From positions 416,965 through 480,964 of the forward strand of contig NZ_LT985361.1 in the NCBI RefSeq assembly GCF_900269665.1: a DNA stretch of 64,000 nt, given 5' to 3'. This document shows, piece after piece, positions 8,675 through 17,896 of this stretch; position 1 is the stretch's first letter; each line of letters begins with the position of its first letter. The position numbers were made by a program, and so were the translations under genes. The DNA is from Nocardia suismassiliense. GTDB taxonomy: Bacteria > Actinomycetota > Actinomycetes > Mycobacteriales > Mycobacteriaceae. The notes under the pieces are model-generated. The model had not been told where the DNA came from. It ran no database searches and saw nothing but the letters and a program-made list of their open reading frames with translations.

Positions 8675-9157
8675 TCAGCGGGTGGTCTCGCCGGACAACC
8701 GGAGGGTGCGGACCAAGGTGTCGTAGACGTCGTCGGGGCGGGCACCCAGATCCCAGCGGCCGAAGATCAGCAGCCGCTCGGTGCCGTCGTGGTCGACGTC
8801 GATCTCCAGCATCGGCATCTTGCGGCCGAGGCGGCGGTAGTCGACCACCCGGGCGCGGATGATCTGGTCGCGGGTGTATTCGTCGGCGCCGAGCAGAGTG
8901 CGCACGACCATCCGCGGGTCGGCGCCCGGGACGGCGGTCAACCGTGGCCGTTGCCGGAAGCCGAGCCCGGCCATGACCAAGAGCCCGGCCGCCGCCAGCC
9001 CGATGAGCAGGCGGGCCGCGGCCTCGTTGGCGAGGATCGCGGCAACGGCCAGCACGATGCCACCACCGGTCACCGCGATGAGGGCCGGTGCGGGTGTGGT
9101 CCAGGCGAGCCGGGGCGTGGCCGCGCGGGGCTGTGGATCGGGAGAATCAGGTGTCAC
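8675..9157 (-). CDS. PH-domain membrane protein (Rv0010c-like)
   Basis: A 160-residue protein with two N-terminal transmembrane helices ('ALIAVTGGGIVLAVAAILA' and 'LLIGLAAAGLLVMAGLG') and a cytoplasmic bacterial PH-like domain, where 'VVRTLLGADEYTRDQIIRARVVDYRRLGRKMPMLEIDVDHDGTERLLIFGRWDLGA' forms the strands. The position between ppiA and crgA on the minus strand matches Rv0010c. No enzymatic role is known. Translation starts at a GTG at 9157. Two DnaA-box-like sequences lie about 30-50 bp upstream of the start. Confidence 0.82.
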   Translation of the reverse strand: MTPDSPDPQPRAATPRLAWTTPAPALIAVTGGGIVLAVAAILANEAAARLLIGLAAAGLLVMAGLGFRQRPRLTAVPGADPRMVVRTLLGADEYTRDQIIRARVVDYRRLGRKMPMLEIDVDHDGTERLLIFGRWDLGARPDDVYDTLVRTLRLSGETTR

Positions 9158-9185
9158 GGGTCACTTTCCCCAAGCACTGCTCGAG

Positions 9186-9206
9186 TTGTCCACAGGTTCA
9201 TCCACA
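9186..9206 (+). promoter_or_regulatory. Pair of DnaA boxes
   Basis: TTGTCCACA at 9186-9194 is a perfect copy of the actinobacterial DnaA-box consensus. TCATCCACA at 9198-9206 differs at two positions. They are on the same strand, 12 bp apart, in the gap upstream of the PH-domain gene. Binding is inferred. With dnaA expected within roughly 10-15 kb by synteny, they could influence the PH-domain promoter or titrate DnaA. Confidence 0.55.
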
Positions 9207-9277
9207 GGTGTGCATGAATGACACGTCTGTAATCTAGATGTGGTGCCTGCGTTACCTGGAACAGCCCAGATGTGGTG

Positions 9278-9541
9278 TCAGCGCCACCGCATGGTCATGA
9301 TCAGACCGACGACCATGAGGCCGAATCCGATCAAGAAGTTCCAGGCGTTCAGATCACTCATCCAGCTGATGTGATCGGCGGCGAGGTAATAAACGAGCAG
9401 CCACACCAGCCCGGCGAGCATGAAACCGAGCATGATGGTGACGTACCAGACCGGCGACGGCCCGGCTTTCACCTTCACCGGCGTCCGGCTGGCAGGGTTG
9501 ATCGTGTAGTCGGTCTTCTTCCGGACCTTCGACTTGGGCAT
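9278..9541 (-). CDS. crgA: Cell division protein CrgA
   Basis: An 87-residue membrane protein. It has the CrgA layout: a basic N-terminus '[12 protein letters not shown]', then two transmembrane helices ('[23 protein letters not shown]' and '[20 protein letters not shown]') separated by a short 'SDLNAWN' turn. In mycobacteria CrgA binds FtsZ, PbpA and PbpB and coordinates septal assembly with peptidoglycan synthesis. In Streptomyces it restrains septation. I chose the ATG at 9541 because the basic motif starts there; longer reading to 9616 adds residues with no family match. Location between the PH-domain gene and trpG is the usual one. The DUF881 gene that lies here in M. tuberculosis (Rv0012) is absent. 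Confidence 0.93.
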   Translation of the reverse strand: MPKSKVRKKTDYTINPASRTPVKVKAGPSPVWYVTIMLGFMLAGLVWLLVYYLAADHISWMSDLNAWNFLIGFGLMVVGLIMTMRWR

Positions 9542-9712
9542 GACGTCCTCGTATTCGGCGTGCAGGTCGGTACCGGCGGGGCAGGCGCGGGTGGTTGTGC
9601 GGAGCTCGCTCGCCACGGTGGACGAGGCTCTGGCGCCCTCCGGTGTGCCTCTAGGCTATCCCAACTGGTATTGGATGCGACGCGGTGCCGTGCGGGGACG
9701 TAATCTTGGATC

Positions 9713-10357
9713 ATGCGTGTTCTGGTCGTCGACAATTACGACAGCTTCGTCTTCAACCTGGTCCAGTACCTCGGGCAACTGGGTGCCGAGGCCGTGGTGT
9801 GGCGCAACGACGACCCGAACCTCGCCGATGTCGACGCCGTCGTGGCCGAATTCGACGGCATTTTGATCAGTCCCGGGCCCGGTTCCCCTGATCGCGCGGG
9901 CGCCAGCATCGACCTGGTACGGGCTTGTGCCCGGCACACTGTGCCGCTGCTCGGCGTGTGTCTGGGCCATCAGGCCATCGGCGAAGCCTTCGGCGCGACG
10001 GTGACCCGCGCGCCCGAGCTGCTGCACGGCAAGACCAGCTCGGTCTTCCACATCGGCGCCGGTGTGCTGGCCGGCCTGCCCGACCCGTTCACCGCGACGC
10101 GCTACCACTCGCTCACCGTCCTCGAGGACACGCTGCCCGAGGAGCTCGAGGTGCTCGGACGCACGGAATCCGGCATCGTGATGGCTATGCGGCATCGCAC
10201 CCTGCCGATCCATGGTGTGCAGTTCCACCCCGAATCGGTGCTGACCCAGGGCGGGCACCGGATGCTGGCCAACTGGCTCGGCGTCTGTGGCGAGCGCCCG
10301 GCCGAGGGCCTGGTGGAGATGCTCGAGGCCGAGGTCGCCGCGCTGGTGCTGCAATAG
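9713..10357 (+). CDS. trpG: Anthranilate/aminodeoxychorismate synthase glutamine amidotransferase (component II)
   Basis: A 214-residue class I glutamine amidotransferase that supplies ammonia from glutamine to a chorismate-using synthase, for tryptophan or folate synthesis. The catalytic triad is visible: Cys83 in GVCLGHQ, His172 and Glu174 in 'FHPES'. 'LISPGPGSPD' (52-60) is the oxyanion region. The partner subunit (TrpE or PabB) is not in this window, so the TrpG/PabA choice is open; the symbol follows its synteny with Rv0013. TAATCT at 9701-9706 ends 6 nt before the ATG, so the transcript may be leaderless. Confidence 0.92.
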   Translation: MRVLVVDNYDSFVFNLVQYLGQLGAEAVVWRNDDPNLADVDAVVAEFDGILISPGPGSPDRAGASIDLVRACARHTVPLLGVCLGHQAIGEAFGATVTRAPELLHGKTSSVFHIGAGVLAGLPDPFTATRYHSLTVLEDTLPEELEVLGRTESGIVMAMRHRTLPIHGVQFHPESVLTQGGHRMLANWLGVCGERPAEGLVEMLEAEVAALVLQ

Positions 10358-10370
10358 CCGGACGCGGCGT

Positions 10371-10484
10371 GCGACCGAGGGTGTGGCAGAGCGGACGTGG
10401 CCAGTGACCGGGAGGCGTGCAGTGAACGGACGCGGTGAGCGACCGGGAGACGTGGGACGCAGTCAGCGACCGGAGGTGCGGCAG
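10371..10484 (+). repeat. Degenerate short repeats between trpG and the reductase-deaminase gene
   Basis: Four imperfect 18-20-nt units built on GCGACCGGGAGnCGTG occur at about 10371, 10404, 10439 and 10466. Spacing is irregular (33, 35 and 27 nt). The last unit supplies the GGAGG ribosome site for the GTG start at 10484. It may be a remnant of slippage; no function is evident. Confidence 0.4.
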
Positions 10485-11611
10485 TGACCCGTCCATATGT
10501 GCTGCTGTCGGTCGCGATGAGCGTCGACGGATACATCGATGATGCGAGCGCTGAGCGTCTTCGGCTGTCGGACCCGGCGGATTTCGATCGGGTGGATCAG
10601 GTGCGTGCGGACTCCGACGCGATCCTCATCGGCGCCGAGACACTGCGCCGCGACAACCCCCGGCTGTTGGTCGACAACGCCGAGCGCCGCGCGGCACGGG
10701 TCGAGGCGGGCAAACCCGAGTACCCGCTGAAGATCACCGTCACGGCGAGCGGTGAGCTGGATCCGGACCTGAGGTTCTGGCAGCACGGTGGCGACAAGCT
10801 CGTGTACACCACCGAGGCGGGCGCAGCGCGGCTCGCCGATCGCCTGTCCGGTCTTGCCGAAATCGTCTCGCTCGGCACCGAACTCGACTTCGGCGCCCTC
10901 CTGGACGACCTCGGTCGCCGCGGCATCGCCCGCCTGATGGTGGAGGGCGGCACCCGCATCCACACCACCTTTCTGGCCGCCGACCTCGCCGACGAACTGC
11001 ACCTAGCGGTCGCACCCCTGTTGGTGGGTGACCCCGAAGCCCCGCGATTCCTCGGCGCCGCAAGCTATCCGGGCGCCCCGCATCGCCGCATGCGGCTGGT
11101 CGACATCGCCGTGTTCGGCGACGTCGCGGTTCTGCGCTACCGCCCGAAGTCCGAACCCATGGCGGAGCGCGACACTCGGTTCATGCGGCGAGCCATCGAA
11201 CTCGCGTGGCGGTGCCCGCCGAGTGAGACGGCATTCTCCGTCGGCGCGGTGATCGTGGCCGACGAGGTGGAGATCGCCACCGGCTACTCGCGCGAGACCG
11301 ACGCGAAGGTGCATGCCGAGGAGTCGGCGCTGGACAAGCTCGACGCGGACGATCCGCGGCTGGCCAGGGCGACGATCTACACCACGCTGGAACCGTGTTC
11401 GCAGCGGGCCACCGCGACCCGGCTGCCGTGTACCGATCGCATCCTGCGGGCGGGAATTCCCCGGGTCGTGCTGGCCTGGCGCGAGCCCGCGACGTTCGTG
11501 ACGAACTGCGTCGGCGTGGAGAAGCTGCGCGAGCAGGGCGTCGAGGTGATCGAGGTGACCGAGCTGGCGGCCGAGGCGATGTCGATGAACGGTCACCTCG
11601 AGCTGTCCTGA
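10484..11611 (+). CDS. Fused RibD-like reductase and zinc deaminase, domains in reversed order
   Basis: A 375-residue two-domain protein. Residues 1-222 form a RibD C-terminal/dihydrofolate-reductase-like domain ('VLLSVAMSVDGYIDD', 'ILIGAETLRRDNPRL', 'RLMVEGGTRIHTTFL', 'DELHLAVAPLLVG'). Residues 227-375 form a cytidine-deaminase-like zinc domain with His277 and Glu279 in HAE and Cys305 and Cys316 in 'LEPCSQRATATRLPC'. Classical bifunctional RibD has the deaminase first, so the order here is reversed. A role in riboflavin or another pyrimidine/pterin reductive pathway is likely, but the substrate is unproven and no other rib gene is nearby. It has a GTG start with GGAGG. It lies in a 2.6-kb stretch absent between trpG and pknB in M. 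tuberculosis. Confidence 0.85.
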   Translation: MTRPYVLLSVAMSVDGYIDDASAERLRLSDPADFDRVDQVRADSDAILIGAETLRRDNPRLLVDNAERRAARVEAGKPEYPLKITVTASGELDPDLRFWQHGGDKLVYTTEAGAARLADRLSGLAEIVSLGTELDFGALLDDLGRRGIARLMVEGGTRIHTTFLAADLADELHLAVAPLLVGDPEAPRFLGAASYPGAPHRRMRLVDIAVFGDVAVLRYRPKSEPMAERDTRFMRRAIELAWRCPPSETAFSVGAVIVADEVEIATGYSRETDAKVHAEESALDKLDADDPRLARATIYTTLEPCSQRATATRLPCTDRILRAGIPRVVLAWREPATFVTNCVGVEKLREQGVEVIEVTELAAEAMSMNGHLELS

Positions 11612-11750
11612 GGCGAACCAGGATTCAGCACGCAATGTTCTACGTCGTTGCGGCGGCGGGATATTCGTGATCGAACGTCGATGACTGCCAACTTTCGGCT
11701 GCCAAGACAACTTCCGAGTTCGATGGAACCGATTTCGTGCTCGACGCGTC

Positions 11751-11782
11751 AGATCCTATAGAACACAAGATCTTATAGAACC
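11751..11782 (+). repeat. Direct repeat, 17-bp period, upstream of the small secreted gene
   Basis: AGATCCTATAGAAC at 11751 and AGATCTTATAGAAC at 11768 match at 13 of 14 positions. Both contain TATAG-type hexamers and could act as a repeated operator or as overlapping promoter elements for the secreted-protein gene starting at 11869. This is inference from the pattern only. Confidence 0.4.
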
Positions 11783-11783
11783 T

Positions 11784-11813
11784 GGTGTTGGGGAGCTGCC
11801 ACTCCCCAACACC
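11784..11813. repeat. Perfect 12-bp hairpin in the 5' region of the small secreted gene
   Basis: The arms are GGTGTTGGGGAG (11784-11795) and its complement (11802-11813), with a 6-nt loop. No T run follows. If transcription starts near the repeated TATAG boxes just upstream, this hairpin would be at the extreme 5' end of the mRNA and may stabilise it. Confidence 0.5.
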
Positions 11814-11868
11814 CGGAGCTGCACGCATGCAGCAATTCACAGTTCACAACACAGATTGGAACACTTCC

Positions 11869-12171
11869 ATGATAAACCTTCGGAGGCTCGCCGCAGGTGT
11901 CGCAGGCGCGTCCGTCGCCGCAATGATGTTGAGCAGCATGGCTGCCGGCGCTGCGTCAGCGCAAAGCCTGCTCAAACCCCCTTTGCACTGCGGGCAGAGC
12001 GGGAAGTTCACCGAAATCAAAGACGATGGTTATGCCTACGGGTACCAGTTGTACAAAACGGAAGGAAACACCTACTACTACATCGTGCACCTTCCGCACA
12101 TAACAGGCTGGGTGCCGATCGGTGAAGTGACCTGCATGGCCGGACCCGGACCCGGTTACCAGCACTACTGA
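11869..12171 (+). CDS. Small secreted protein of unknown function
   Basis: A 100-residue protein with a clear Sec signal peptide: 'MINLRR' then a hydrophobic 'AAGVAGASVAAMMLSSMAAG' and an A-S-A-Q cleavage region near residue 31. The mature part, about 68 residues, has two cysteines (in 'HCGQSG' and 'VTCMAG') that could form one disulfide, and is rich in Tyr and Gly. I do not recognise the family. An upstream in-frame ATG at 11827 is possible, but the signal peptide fits the ATG at 11869. Local GC content is lower than in the neighbours, and a hairpin and direct repeat precede it. It belongs to the stretch inserted between trpG and pknB. Confidence 0.75.
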   Translation: MINLRRLAAGVAGASVAAMMLSSMAAGAASAQSLLKPPLHCGQSGKFTEIKDDGYAYGYQLYKTEGNTYYYIVHLPHITGWVPIGEVTCMAGPGPGYQHY

Positions 12172-12465
12172 GCAGCATTCAGCAGTTTCGGTGAAACACC
12201 CGGCGCTGCACTGCGTTAGGTGAAATGGGAATCGCCTGACATCTGCGCTTTGCGAGACCGAGTTATCTCGACGGTGCAAGTGGCGGATACGGCCCACGCG
12301 GTCGTGCCGGTACACCGCCGCGGGCGAGGCCTCCGGCAGCGAGTTTGCGACCGAGCAGAATTCGCACACCGGAGGCCTTGTGCTCAGCACGCCCGGCGAG
12401 TGCGCGGCCCCGCCGAGAGTAAGGACGAGGCGGTGTGTCGAAGTCCGATCGGCGCCGTTGGCAGC

Positions 12466-12885
12466 CTAGGGGCGCCCGTAGACCGCCGTCACGAACTCAC
12501 CGAGCTGATTGTCGTCGAGGTGCCTGGCCAGGTCGGCCTCGCTGATCATGCCGACCAGCCGCTTGTTGTCGATCACCGGCATCCGCTTGACCCGGTGGCT
12601 CTCCATCTCGTCGAGCACCTGCTCGACGTCGGCGTCGGCGGCGACCCAGCGGGGCGTGGACTCGCAGAGTTCCTCGGCGCGCGTGGTGGCCGGCGAACGG
12701 CCCTGCGCCACGCATTTCACGACGATGTCGCGGTCGGTGATGATGCCGCACATGCGATCGTTGTCGTCGGCGATGACCAATGATCCGACGCCGAGTTCGG
12801 CCATCACCCGGGCGGCCTTCCCGACGGTCTCCTCCTTGGAGATCCACTGCGCACCGGGTTTCATGATGTCCCTGGCGGTAGTCAT
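12466..12885 (-). CDS. CBS-pair domain protein
   Basis: A 139-residue protein made of two CBS motifs: residues 1-60 ('ARDIMKPGAQWISKEETVGKAARVMAELGVGSLVIAD' and 'GIITDRDIVVK') and 75-130 ('VEQVLDEMESHRVKRMPVID' and 'LVGMISEADLARHL'). This resembles M. tuberculosis Hrp1-type stand-alone CBS proteins. CBS pairs usually bind adenosine nucleotides and sense energy state. Here there is no attached enzyme domain. The ATG at 12885 follows GGAGGAAG. It lies on the same strand as, and 103 bp downstream of, pknB, so read-through from the kinase operon is possible. Confidence 0.88.
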   Translation of the reverse strand: MTTARDIMKPGAQWISKEETVGKAARVMAELGVGSLVIADDNDRMCGIITDRDIVVKCVAQGRSPATTRAEELCESTPRWVAADADVEQVLDEMESHRVKRMPVIDNKRLVGMISEADLARHLDDNQLGEFVTAVYGRP

Positions 12886-12988
12886 AAGGCTTCCTCCTCG
12901 TTGCTCAGCACTGCTGATCCGGATGGAGCACACCCAATTCTGCCGCCGATCAACACCGACCGGTCGGTGTTTCGCCGATACCGCTGGC

Positions 12989-14893
12989 TCACGGCGGGCC
13001 GAGCACGCCCACGCCGACCGACACGGTCCCGTTCTTCGGGATGGAACCGCTGGCGGACGGCTGCTGGCTGAGGATCCGGCCCACGCTGCTGGTGTCGAAG
13101 GTGCCCTGTGGGGACTGGCTGATCTGGCTCTGCGTGCCGGTCCAGCCTTCCGCGCGCAGCTTGTCCACCGCCTGCGCGACCGTCAGGCCCACCAGCGACG
13201 GCATCTTGATCTGATCGCTGGACACCTGCACGGTGACCGTCGAGCCCTTCTCCGCCGGCGCGCCGCCCGCGGGGCTGGTCGAGAGCACCTCGCCCTTGGG
13301 CCGCGACGACGGCACCTCCTGGATCGAGATCTTGAATCCGGCGCTGTCCACCAGGTTCGGCCGCGCGACGTCGATGTCCTGACCGATCACGTTCGGCACC
13401 CGGACCGATTCCGGGCCGGAGCCGATGGTGACGACGATGGCCCGGCCCACATCCACCCGGGAACCCGCCGACGGATCCTGCCCGATGACCTTGTCGGTGT
13501 CCTGCGTGCTGGAGGGCTTGCGCACGACACTCGGATCCATCTGTAGATTGCCGTTGAGCAATGCGGCTTCGGCCTCCTGCTGGCTCATCCCGTCGAGCTT
13601 GGGCACCTGCACCTGGGCCGGGCCGGTGGACACCTGAATGGTGACGTTGCTGCCCTTGTTCGCCCGCGCACCGCCGACCGGTGCGGTGGAGATGACGTAA
13701 CCGGTGTCTATCTTGCTGTCGGGTTTCTGCTGGATGGAGACGGCGAAACCGGCCTGCTGGAGCGTATCGGCCGCCTGTTGCGCGGACTTGCCCGAAAGGT
13801 CGGGCACGGCAACCTGTTCCGGTTTGCTGCCCGGTCCGACCCATACCCAGAACAAGGCGAGCAGCACGGCGACACCGGCGGCCGCGGCGACGGCGACATA
13901 GATGGAGCGACGCGGTCCGCCGGATTCGGGCGGCCCCTGCTCGGCGGTGTCGTCGTTGCGCTCGACGGTGCGGTAGCTGCGCGGCGCGGGCTCGTTCGAG
14001 CCGAAGACGGTGGTGCGGTCCTCGTCGGTCATCACCATCGGCGCGATGGGCTTCTGCCCGCCCAGCACCCGGATCAGGTCGGCCCGCATCTCGGCCGCGC
14101 TCTGGTAGCGGTTGGCCGGGTTCTTGCTCATCGCCTTGAGGATCACCGAATCCAGCTCGCGCGGTACTCCGGGATGCACATGCGATGGCAGCCGCGGGTC
14201 CTCCCGGACGTGCTGGTAGGCGACCGCGACCGGCGAGTCACCGGTGAAAGGCGGCTCACCGGTGAGGATTTCGAACAGCACGCAACCGACGGAGTAGACG
14301 TCCGAACGGGCGTCCACCGTCTCGCCACGCGCCTGCTCGGGCGAGAGATACTGCGCGGTACCGATTACCGCGGCCGTCTGGGTCATCGGGTTGGAGCTGT
14401 CGGCGAGCGCCCTGGCGATGCCGAAGTCCATCACCTTCACCGCGCCGGCCCGGTTGATCATGATGTTGGCCGGCTTCATGTCGCGGTGCACGATGCCGGC
14501 CTTGTGGCTGAAATCCAGTGCGGCACATACATCCGCGACGACTTCCATGGCGCGGCGCGGCGGCAGCGGGCCCTGGCCGCGCACGATGTCGCGCAGCGTA
14601 TCGCCGTCGACGTACTCCATCACGATGTAGGGCAGCGGGCCGTCGTCGACCTTGGCCTCGCCGGTGTCGTACACCGCGACGATGGCCGGATGATTCAGCG
14701 CCGCGGCGTTCTGGGCCTCGCGCTTGAACCGCAGATAGAAGGTGGGGTCGCGGGCCAGATCGGCCCGCAGCACCTTGATCGCCACGTCCCGGCTGAGCCG
14801 CAGATCGCGCGCCTTGTGCACCTCGGACATGCCGCCGAACCCGATGATCTCGCCCAGCTCATAGCGGGAGGAGAGATTCTTCGGGGTCGTCAT
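12989..14893 (-). CDS. pknB: Serine/threonine protein kinase PknB
   Basis: A 634-residue membrane kinase controlling growth and cell-wall synthesis. The kinase domain covers about 11-275: catalytic Lys40 (VAIK), HRD at 136-138, DFG at 156-158. The activation loop 'MTQTAAVIG' carries Thr171 and Thr173, the autophosphorylation sites known in M. tuberculosis PknB at the same numbers. A juxtamembrane linker follows, then one transmembrane helix (about 331-353). Four PASTA repeats (358-634) bind peptidoglycan fragments outside the cell. I chose the ATG at 14893 because it overlaps the pknA stop by 4 nt (ATGA) and starts the kinase fold. Length is close to the mycobacterial protein (626). Confidence 0.96.
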   Translation of the reverse strand: MTTPKNLSSRYELGEIIGFGGMSEVHKARDLRLSRDVAIKVLRADLARDPTFYLRFKREAQNAAALNHPAIVAVYDTGEAKVDDGPLPYIVMEYVDGDTLRDIVRGQGPLPPRRAMEVVADVCAALDFSHKAGIVHRDMKPANIMINRAGAVKVMDFGIARALADSSNPMTQTAAVIGTAQYLSPEQARGETVDARSDVYSVGCVLFEILTGEPPFTGDSPVAVAYQHVREDPRLPSHVHPGVPRELDSVILKAMSKNPANRYQSAAEMRADLIRVLGGQKPIAPMVMTDEDRTTVFGSNEPAPRSYRTVERNDDTAEQGPPESGGPRRSIYVAVAAAAGVAVLLALFWVWVGPGSKPEQVAVPDLSGKSAQQAADTLQQAGFAVSIQQKPDSKIDTGYVISTAPVGGARANKGSNVTIQVSTGPAQVQVPKLDGMSQQEAEAALLNGNLQMDPSVVRKPSSTQDTDKVIGQDPSAGSRVDVGRAIVVTIGSGPESVRVPNVIGQDIDVARPNLVDSAGFKISIQEVPSSRPKGEVLSTSPAGGAPAEKGSTVTVQVSSDQIKMPSLVGLTVAQAVDKLRAEGWTGTQSQISQSPQGTFDTSSVGRILSQQPSASGSIPKNGTVSVGVGVLGPP

Positions 14894-16398
14894 TGTTGTC
14901 CTTGCGAAGAGGTTTTGGGCGCGCTGGGAGTGGCGGAGCTTCGAGCACTGTTCCCCGGAAATGGTATGTCGATAGTGGGGATTCGGGGCAGGGTCGTCGG
15001 CGGTGTTGTCGTCGTCGGCTTGGTACTGCTCGGCGGCGTGGTGGTCGGCGACGGCGTGGTCGTCGTCGGTTCCGGCGTGGTGGTGGTCGGTTCGGTGGTG
15101 GTCGGCTCCGTGGTCACCACCGGCGGCGGAACGGGTTTGGGCGTCGTCGTGCTGGTCACCGGCGGCGGGGGCGGCTTCGGCGCCTGCGTGGTCGTGGTGG
15201 CAGGCGGGACCTTCGAATCCGGGTTCGTGTCCCCACCGAACATCAGATAGAGCACGATGGCGAGCAGCAGCACCGCGCCCGCGCCGAGCGCGGCCATCCA
15301 CTTCTGCGTGGTGGTGTACTTCTTGCCGTTCTCCGGCGGCAGCTGATTGCCGCCGGTCCCGTTGTTGAGCATCGTCGCGGGCGCACCGGTGCCGTTGGCG
15401 TAGCCGGCGTTGTTGAGTGCCGCGCCCGCGGGCGTGGAGTAGTGCACGGTCGCGCCGTCGAACTCCGATGGCGTGGACGGCAATGCGACGGTCGGCCCGG
15501 GCGGCAGCACCCGGGTGGCGCCGGTCATCGACATCGACGGGCTGGCCCCGGTCGGGGTCGGCGGCCTGCGGCCCGCGCGCACCGCGGCGACCGCGTCGGC
15601 GAACTCGCCGCCGCGCGAGTAGCGGCCCTTCGGATCCTTGCCCATGGTGATCTCGATGAGCTCACGCACGTTGGCAGGCAGGTCACCGGGCATCGGCGGC
15701 GGCGTTTCGCGCACGTGCTTCATCGCCACGGTGATCGCGCCGTCGCCGCTGAACGGCCTGGTTCCGGCGAGCGCCTCGTAGCCGACCACACCGAGGGAGT
15801 ACACATCGCTGGCGGCGGTGGCGTCCTCGCCGACCGCCTGCTCCGGCGCGATGTACTGGGCGGTGCCCATCACCATGCCGGTCTTGGTCACCGGCGAGGC
15901 GTCGACCGCCTTGGCGATGCCGAAGTCGGTGATCTTCACCTGACCGGTCGGCGTCACCAGGATGTTGCCCGGCTTCACGTCGCGGTGCACGACGCCGGCC
16001 CGGTGCGCCCCGCCCAGCGCGCGACCGGTCTGCTCGAGCATGTCGAGACCCTGGCCCCCCGAGAGCCTGCCGAGCCGGTTCAGCACCGTGTTCAGCGGCT
16101 CGCCCTGCACCAATTCCATGACCAGATAGGCGGTTTCACTGCCCTGCGGGTCGGTGGTCTCGCCGTAGTCGTAGATGCCGGCGATGCCGGGGTGGTTCAG
16201 CTGGGCGGTGGTCCTCGCCTCGGTGCGGAACCGCTGCCGGAACGTCGGGTCGGTGGAGAACTCCGACTTGAGCACCTTGACCGCCACCCGGCGATCCAGC
16301 CGGGTGTCCAGCGCCTCCCAGACCTGGCCCATACCGCCGGTCGCGATCAGGCGCTGCAGCCGGTACCGGTCGGCGATCATCGCACCGTTGTTCAGCAT
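14890..16398 (-). CDS. pknA: Serine/threonine protein kinase PknA
   Basis: A 502-residue membrane kinase. Kinase domain about 12-275 with Lys41, HRD 138-140 and DFG 158-160; the activation segment reads '[19 protein letters not shown]'. Between the kinase and the transmembrane helix (367-389) lies a long low-complexity linker. The extracytoplasmic tail is a Thr/Pro-rich stretch (about 398-475) with no PASTA domain, as in mycobacterial PknA. PknA works with PknB on division and cell-wall proteins. The ATG at 16398 overlaps nothing; it lies 31 bp after pbpA. The Thr/Pro-rich tail is longer than in M. tuberculosis PknA (431 residues in total), which explains the extra length. Confidence 0.95.
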   Translation of the reverse strand: MLNNGAMIADRYRLQRLIATGGMGQVWEALDTRLDRRVAVKVLKSEFSTDPTFRQRFRTEARTTAQLNHPGIAGIYDYGETTDPQGSETAYLVMELVQGEPLNTVLNRLGRLSGGQGLDMLEQTGRALGGAHRAGVVHRDVKPGNILVTPTGQVKITDFGIAKAVDASPVTKTGMVMGTAQYIAPEQAVGEDATAASDVYSLGVVGYEALAGTRPFSGDGAITVAMKHVRETPPPMPGDLPANVRELIEITMGKDPKGRYSRGGEFADAVAAVRAGRRPPTPTGASPSMSMTGATRVLPPGPTVALPSTPSEFDGATVHYSTPAGAALNNAGYANGTGAPATMLNNGTGGNQLPPENGKKYTTTQKWMAALGAGAVLLLAIVLYLMFGGDTNPDSKVPPATTTTQAPKPPPPPVTSTTTPKPVPPPVVTTEPTTTEPTTTTPEPTTTTPSPTTTPPSSTKPTTTTPPTTLPRIPTIDIPFPGNSARSSATPSAPKTSSQGQQ

Positions 16399-16429
16399 CC
16401 CCGTACCTTCACTCGCACATCCATATCGT

Positions 16430-17896
16430 TCAGCCGCCTCGCAGACCGGCGTCCAAGACCGCGCGTGCGATCGGCGCGGCCACCTTGCCACCCGTCGCCC
16501 CGAGTGCCCGGTCGCCGCCGTTCTCCACGATCACCGCGATGGCGATCTTCGGGTTCTGCGCGGGCGCGAAGGCGATGTACCAGGCGTGCGGTGGGGTATT
16601 GCGGGGATTGCTGCCGTGCTCGGCGGTGCCGGTCTTGGACGCGATCTGATAGCGGGAAGACCTGCTACCGCCGGTGTTCTCCTCCGACGCGATCATCAGA
16701 TTCGTCAGCGATGACGCTACCTGGGCATTGAACGCTTGGCCCAGCGAGACCGGCTTGGTCTTGGACAACTCACTGAGGTCGGGTCCCTGCAGTTGGTCGA
16801 CCAGGTGCGGTTCCATCCGGACGCCGCCGTTGGCGACCGTCGCCGCGATCACCGCGTTGTCCAGCGGGGTCAGCGCGACGTCGCGCTGACCGATGCTGCT
16901 CTGGGCCAGCGCGGCGTTGTCCGGCATGGTGCCGACCGTGCTCTCGGCGACCGGGATCGGGATGCCCCGGTTCTCGCCGATACCGAAGGCGGCGGCCTGG
17001 TCCTTGAGTTTCGCGGCGCCCACCTTGACACCGAGTTCGGCGAACGCGGTGTTGCAGGAGAGCCGGAACGCCTCGTGCAGCGAGGCACTCTGGCCGCCGC
17101 CACAGTTGGAGCCGTTGTAGTTCTCCAGCGTGGTGCTCGTGCCGGGCAGCGTGATGTTCGGCGCCGCGGTGAACTGATCCTCCGGCGACGCGATGTTGTT
17201 CGCCAGCGCGGCCGCGGTGACCACCACCTTGAAGGTGGAGCCGGGCGGATAGGTCTGCGAGACAGCCCGATTCAGCATCGGCTGCTTCTCGTCCGCGCTG
17301 AGCGCCTCCCAGGTCTGGGTGCCGCGGGCGCCGTCGTGGCCGGACAGCTGGTTCGGGTCGTAGCTCGGGGTGGACACCATGGTGAGGATCCGGCCGGTGC
17401 TCGGCTCGATCGCCACCACCGAACCGGTGAAGCCCTTGCTGGTCAGCTGGTCGTAGGCCACCTGCTGCATGGCCGGGTCGAGGGTGGTGATCACGTTGCC
17501 GCCGCGCGGGTCGCGACCGGACACCATGTCGACCAGCCGCGAGCCGAACAGGTGGCTGTCGGAACCGTTGAGCACCGAATCCTCGGCCCGCTCCAGCCCG
17601 TTGCTGCCGTACTGCATCGAGTAGAACCCGGTGACGGGTGCGAACGCCTCGGGGGAGCTGGGGTAGGTGCGCAGGTACTTGTAGCGGTCCTCGGTGGCCA
17701 CCGAGTTGGCGAGCACCGTGCCGCCCGCGGAGATCTGCCCGCGCTGGCGCGAGTACTCATCGAGCAGCACCCGGGAGTTGCGCGGGTCGGTGCGGTAGTC
17801 GTCGGCCTTGATCACCTGGACGTAGGTCGCGTTGACCAGCAACGCGACGATCATCAGCATCACCGCGATCGCGACCCGGCGTAGTGGTGTGTTCAT
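16430..17896 (-). CDS. pbpA: Penicillin-binding protein PbpA (class B transpeptidase)
   Basis: A 488-residue class B penicillin-binding protein that cross-links peptidoglycan. An N-terminal signal anchor (residues 8-24) is followed by the dimerisation domain and the transpeptidase domain. The three active-site motifs are present: STFK (220-223), SCN (280-282) and KTG (421-423). In mycobacteria PbpA is a partner of RodA and a phosphorylation target of PknB. The ATG overlaps the rodA stop by 4 nt, so the pair is translationally coupled. The length is typical (491 in M. tuberculosis). Confidence 0.96.
   Translation of the reverse strand: MNTPLRRVAIAVMLMIVALLVNATYVQVIKADDYRTDPRNSRVLLDEYSRQRGQISAGGTVLANSVATEDRYKYLRTYPSSPEAFAPVTGFYSMQYGSNGLERAEDSVLNGSDSHLFGSRLVDMVSGRDPRGGNVITTLDPAMQQVAYDQLTSKGFTGSVVAIEPSTGRILTMVSTPSYDPNQLSGHDGARGTQTWEALSADEKQPMLNRAVSQTYPPGSTFKVVVTAAALANNIASPEDQFTAAPNITLPGTSTTLENYNGSNCGGGQSASLHEAFRLSCNTAFAELGVKVGAAKLKDQAAAFGIGENRGIPIPVAESTVGTMPDNAALAQSSIGQRDVALTPLDNAVIAATVANGGVRMEPHLVDQLQGPDLSELSKTKPVSLGQAFNAQVASSLTNLMIASEENTGGSRSSRYQIASKTGTAEHGSNPRNTPPHAWYIAFAPAQNPKIAIAVIVENGGDRALGATGGKVAAPIARAVLDAGLRGG

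Noticed and set aside
12183..12200. GTTTCGGTGAAAC as a third parS site
   Set aside because: It lacks the central CACGTG and is one base shorter. It is only a partial palindrome.
14893..16731. Plus-strand open frame opposite pknA
   Set aside because: Low-complexity Gly/Arg product created by the reverse complement of the kinase and its Thr/Pro-rich tail.
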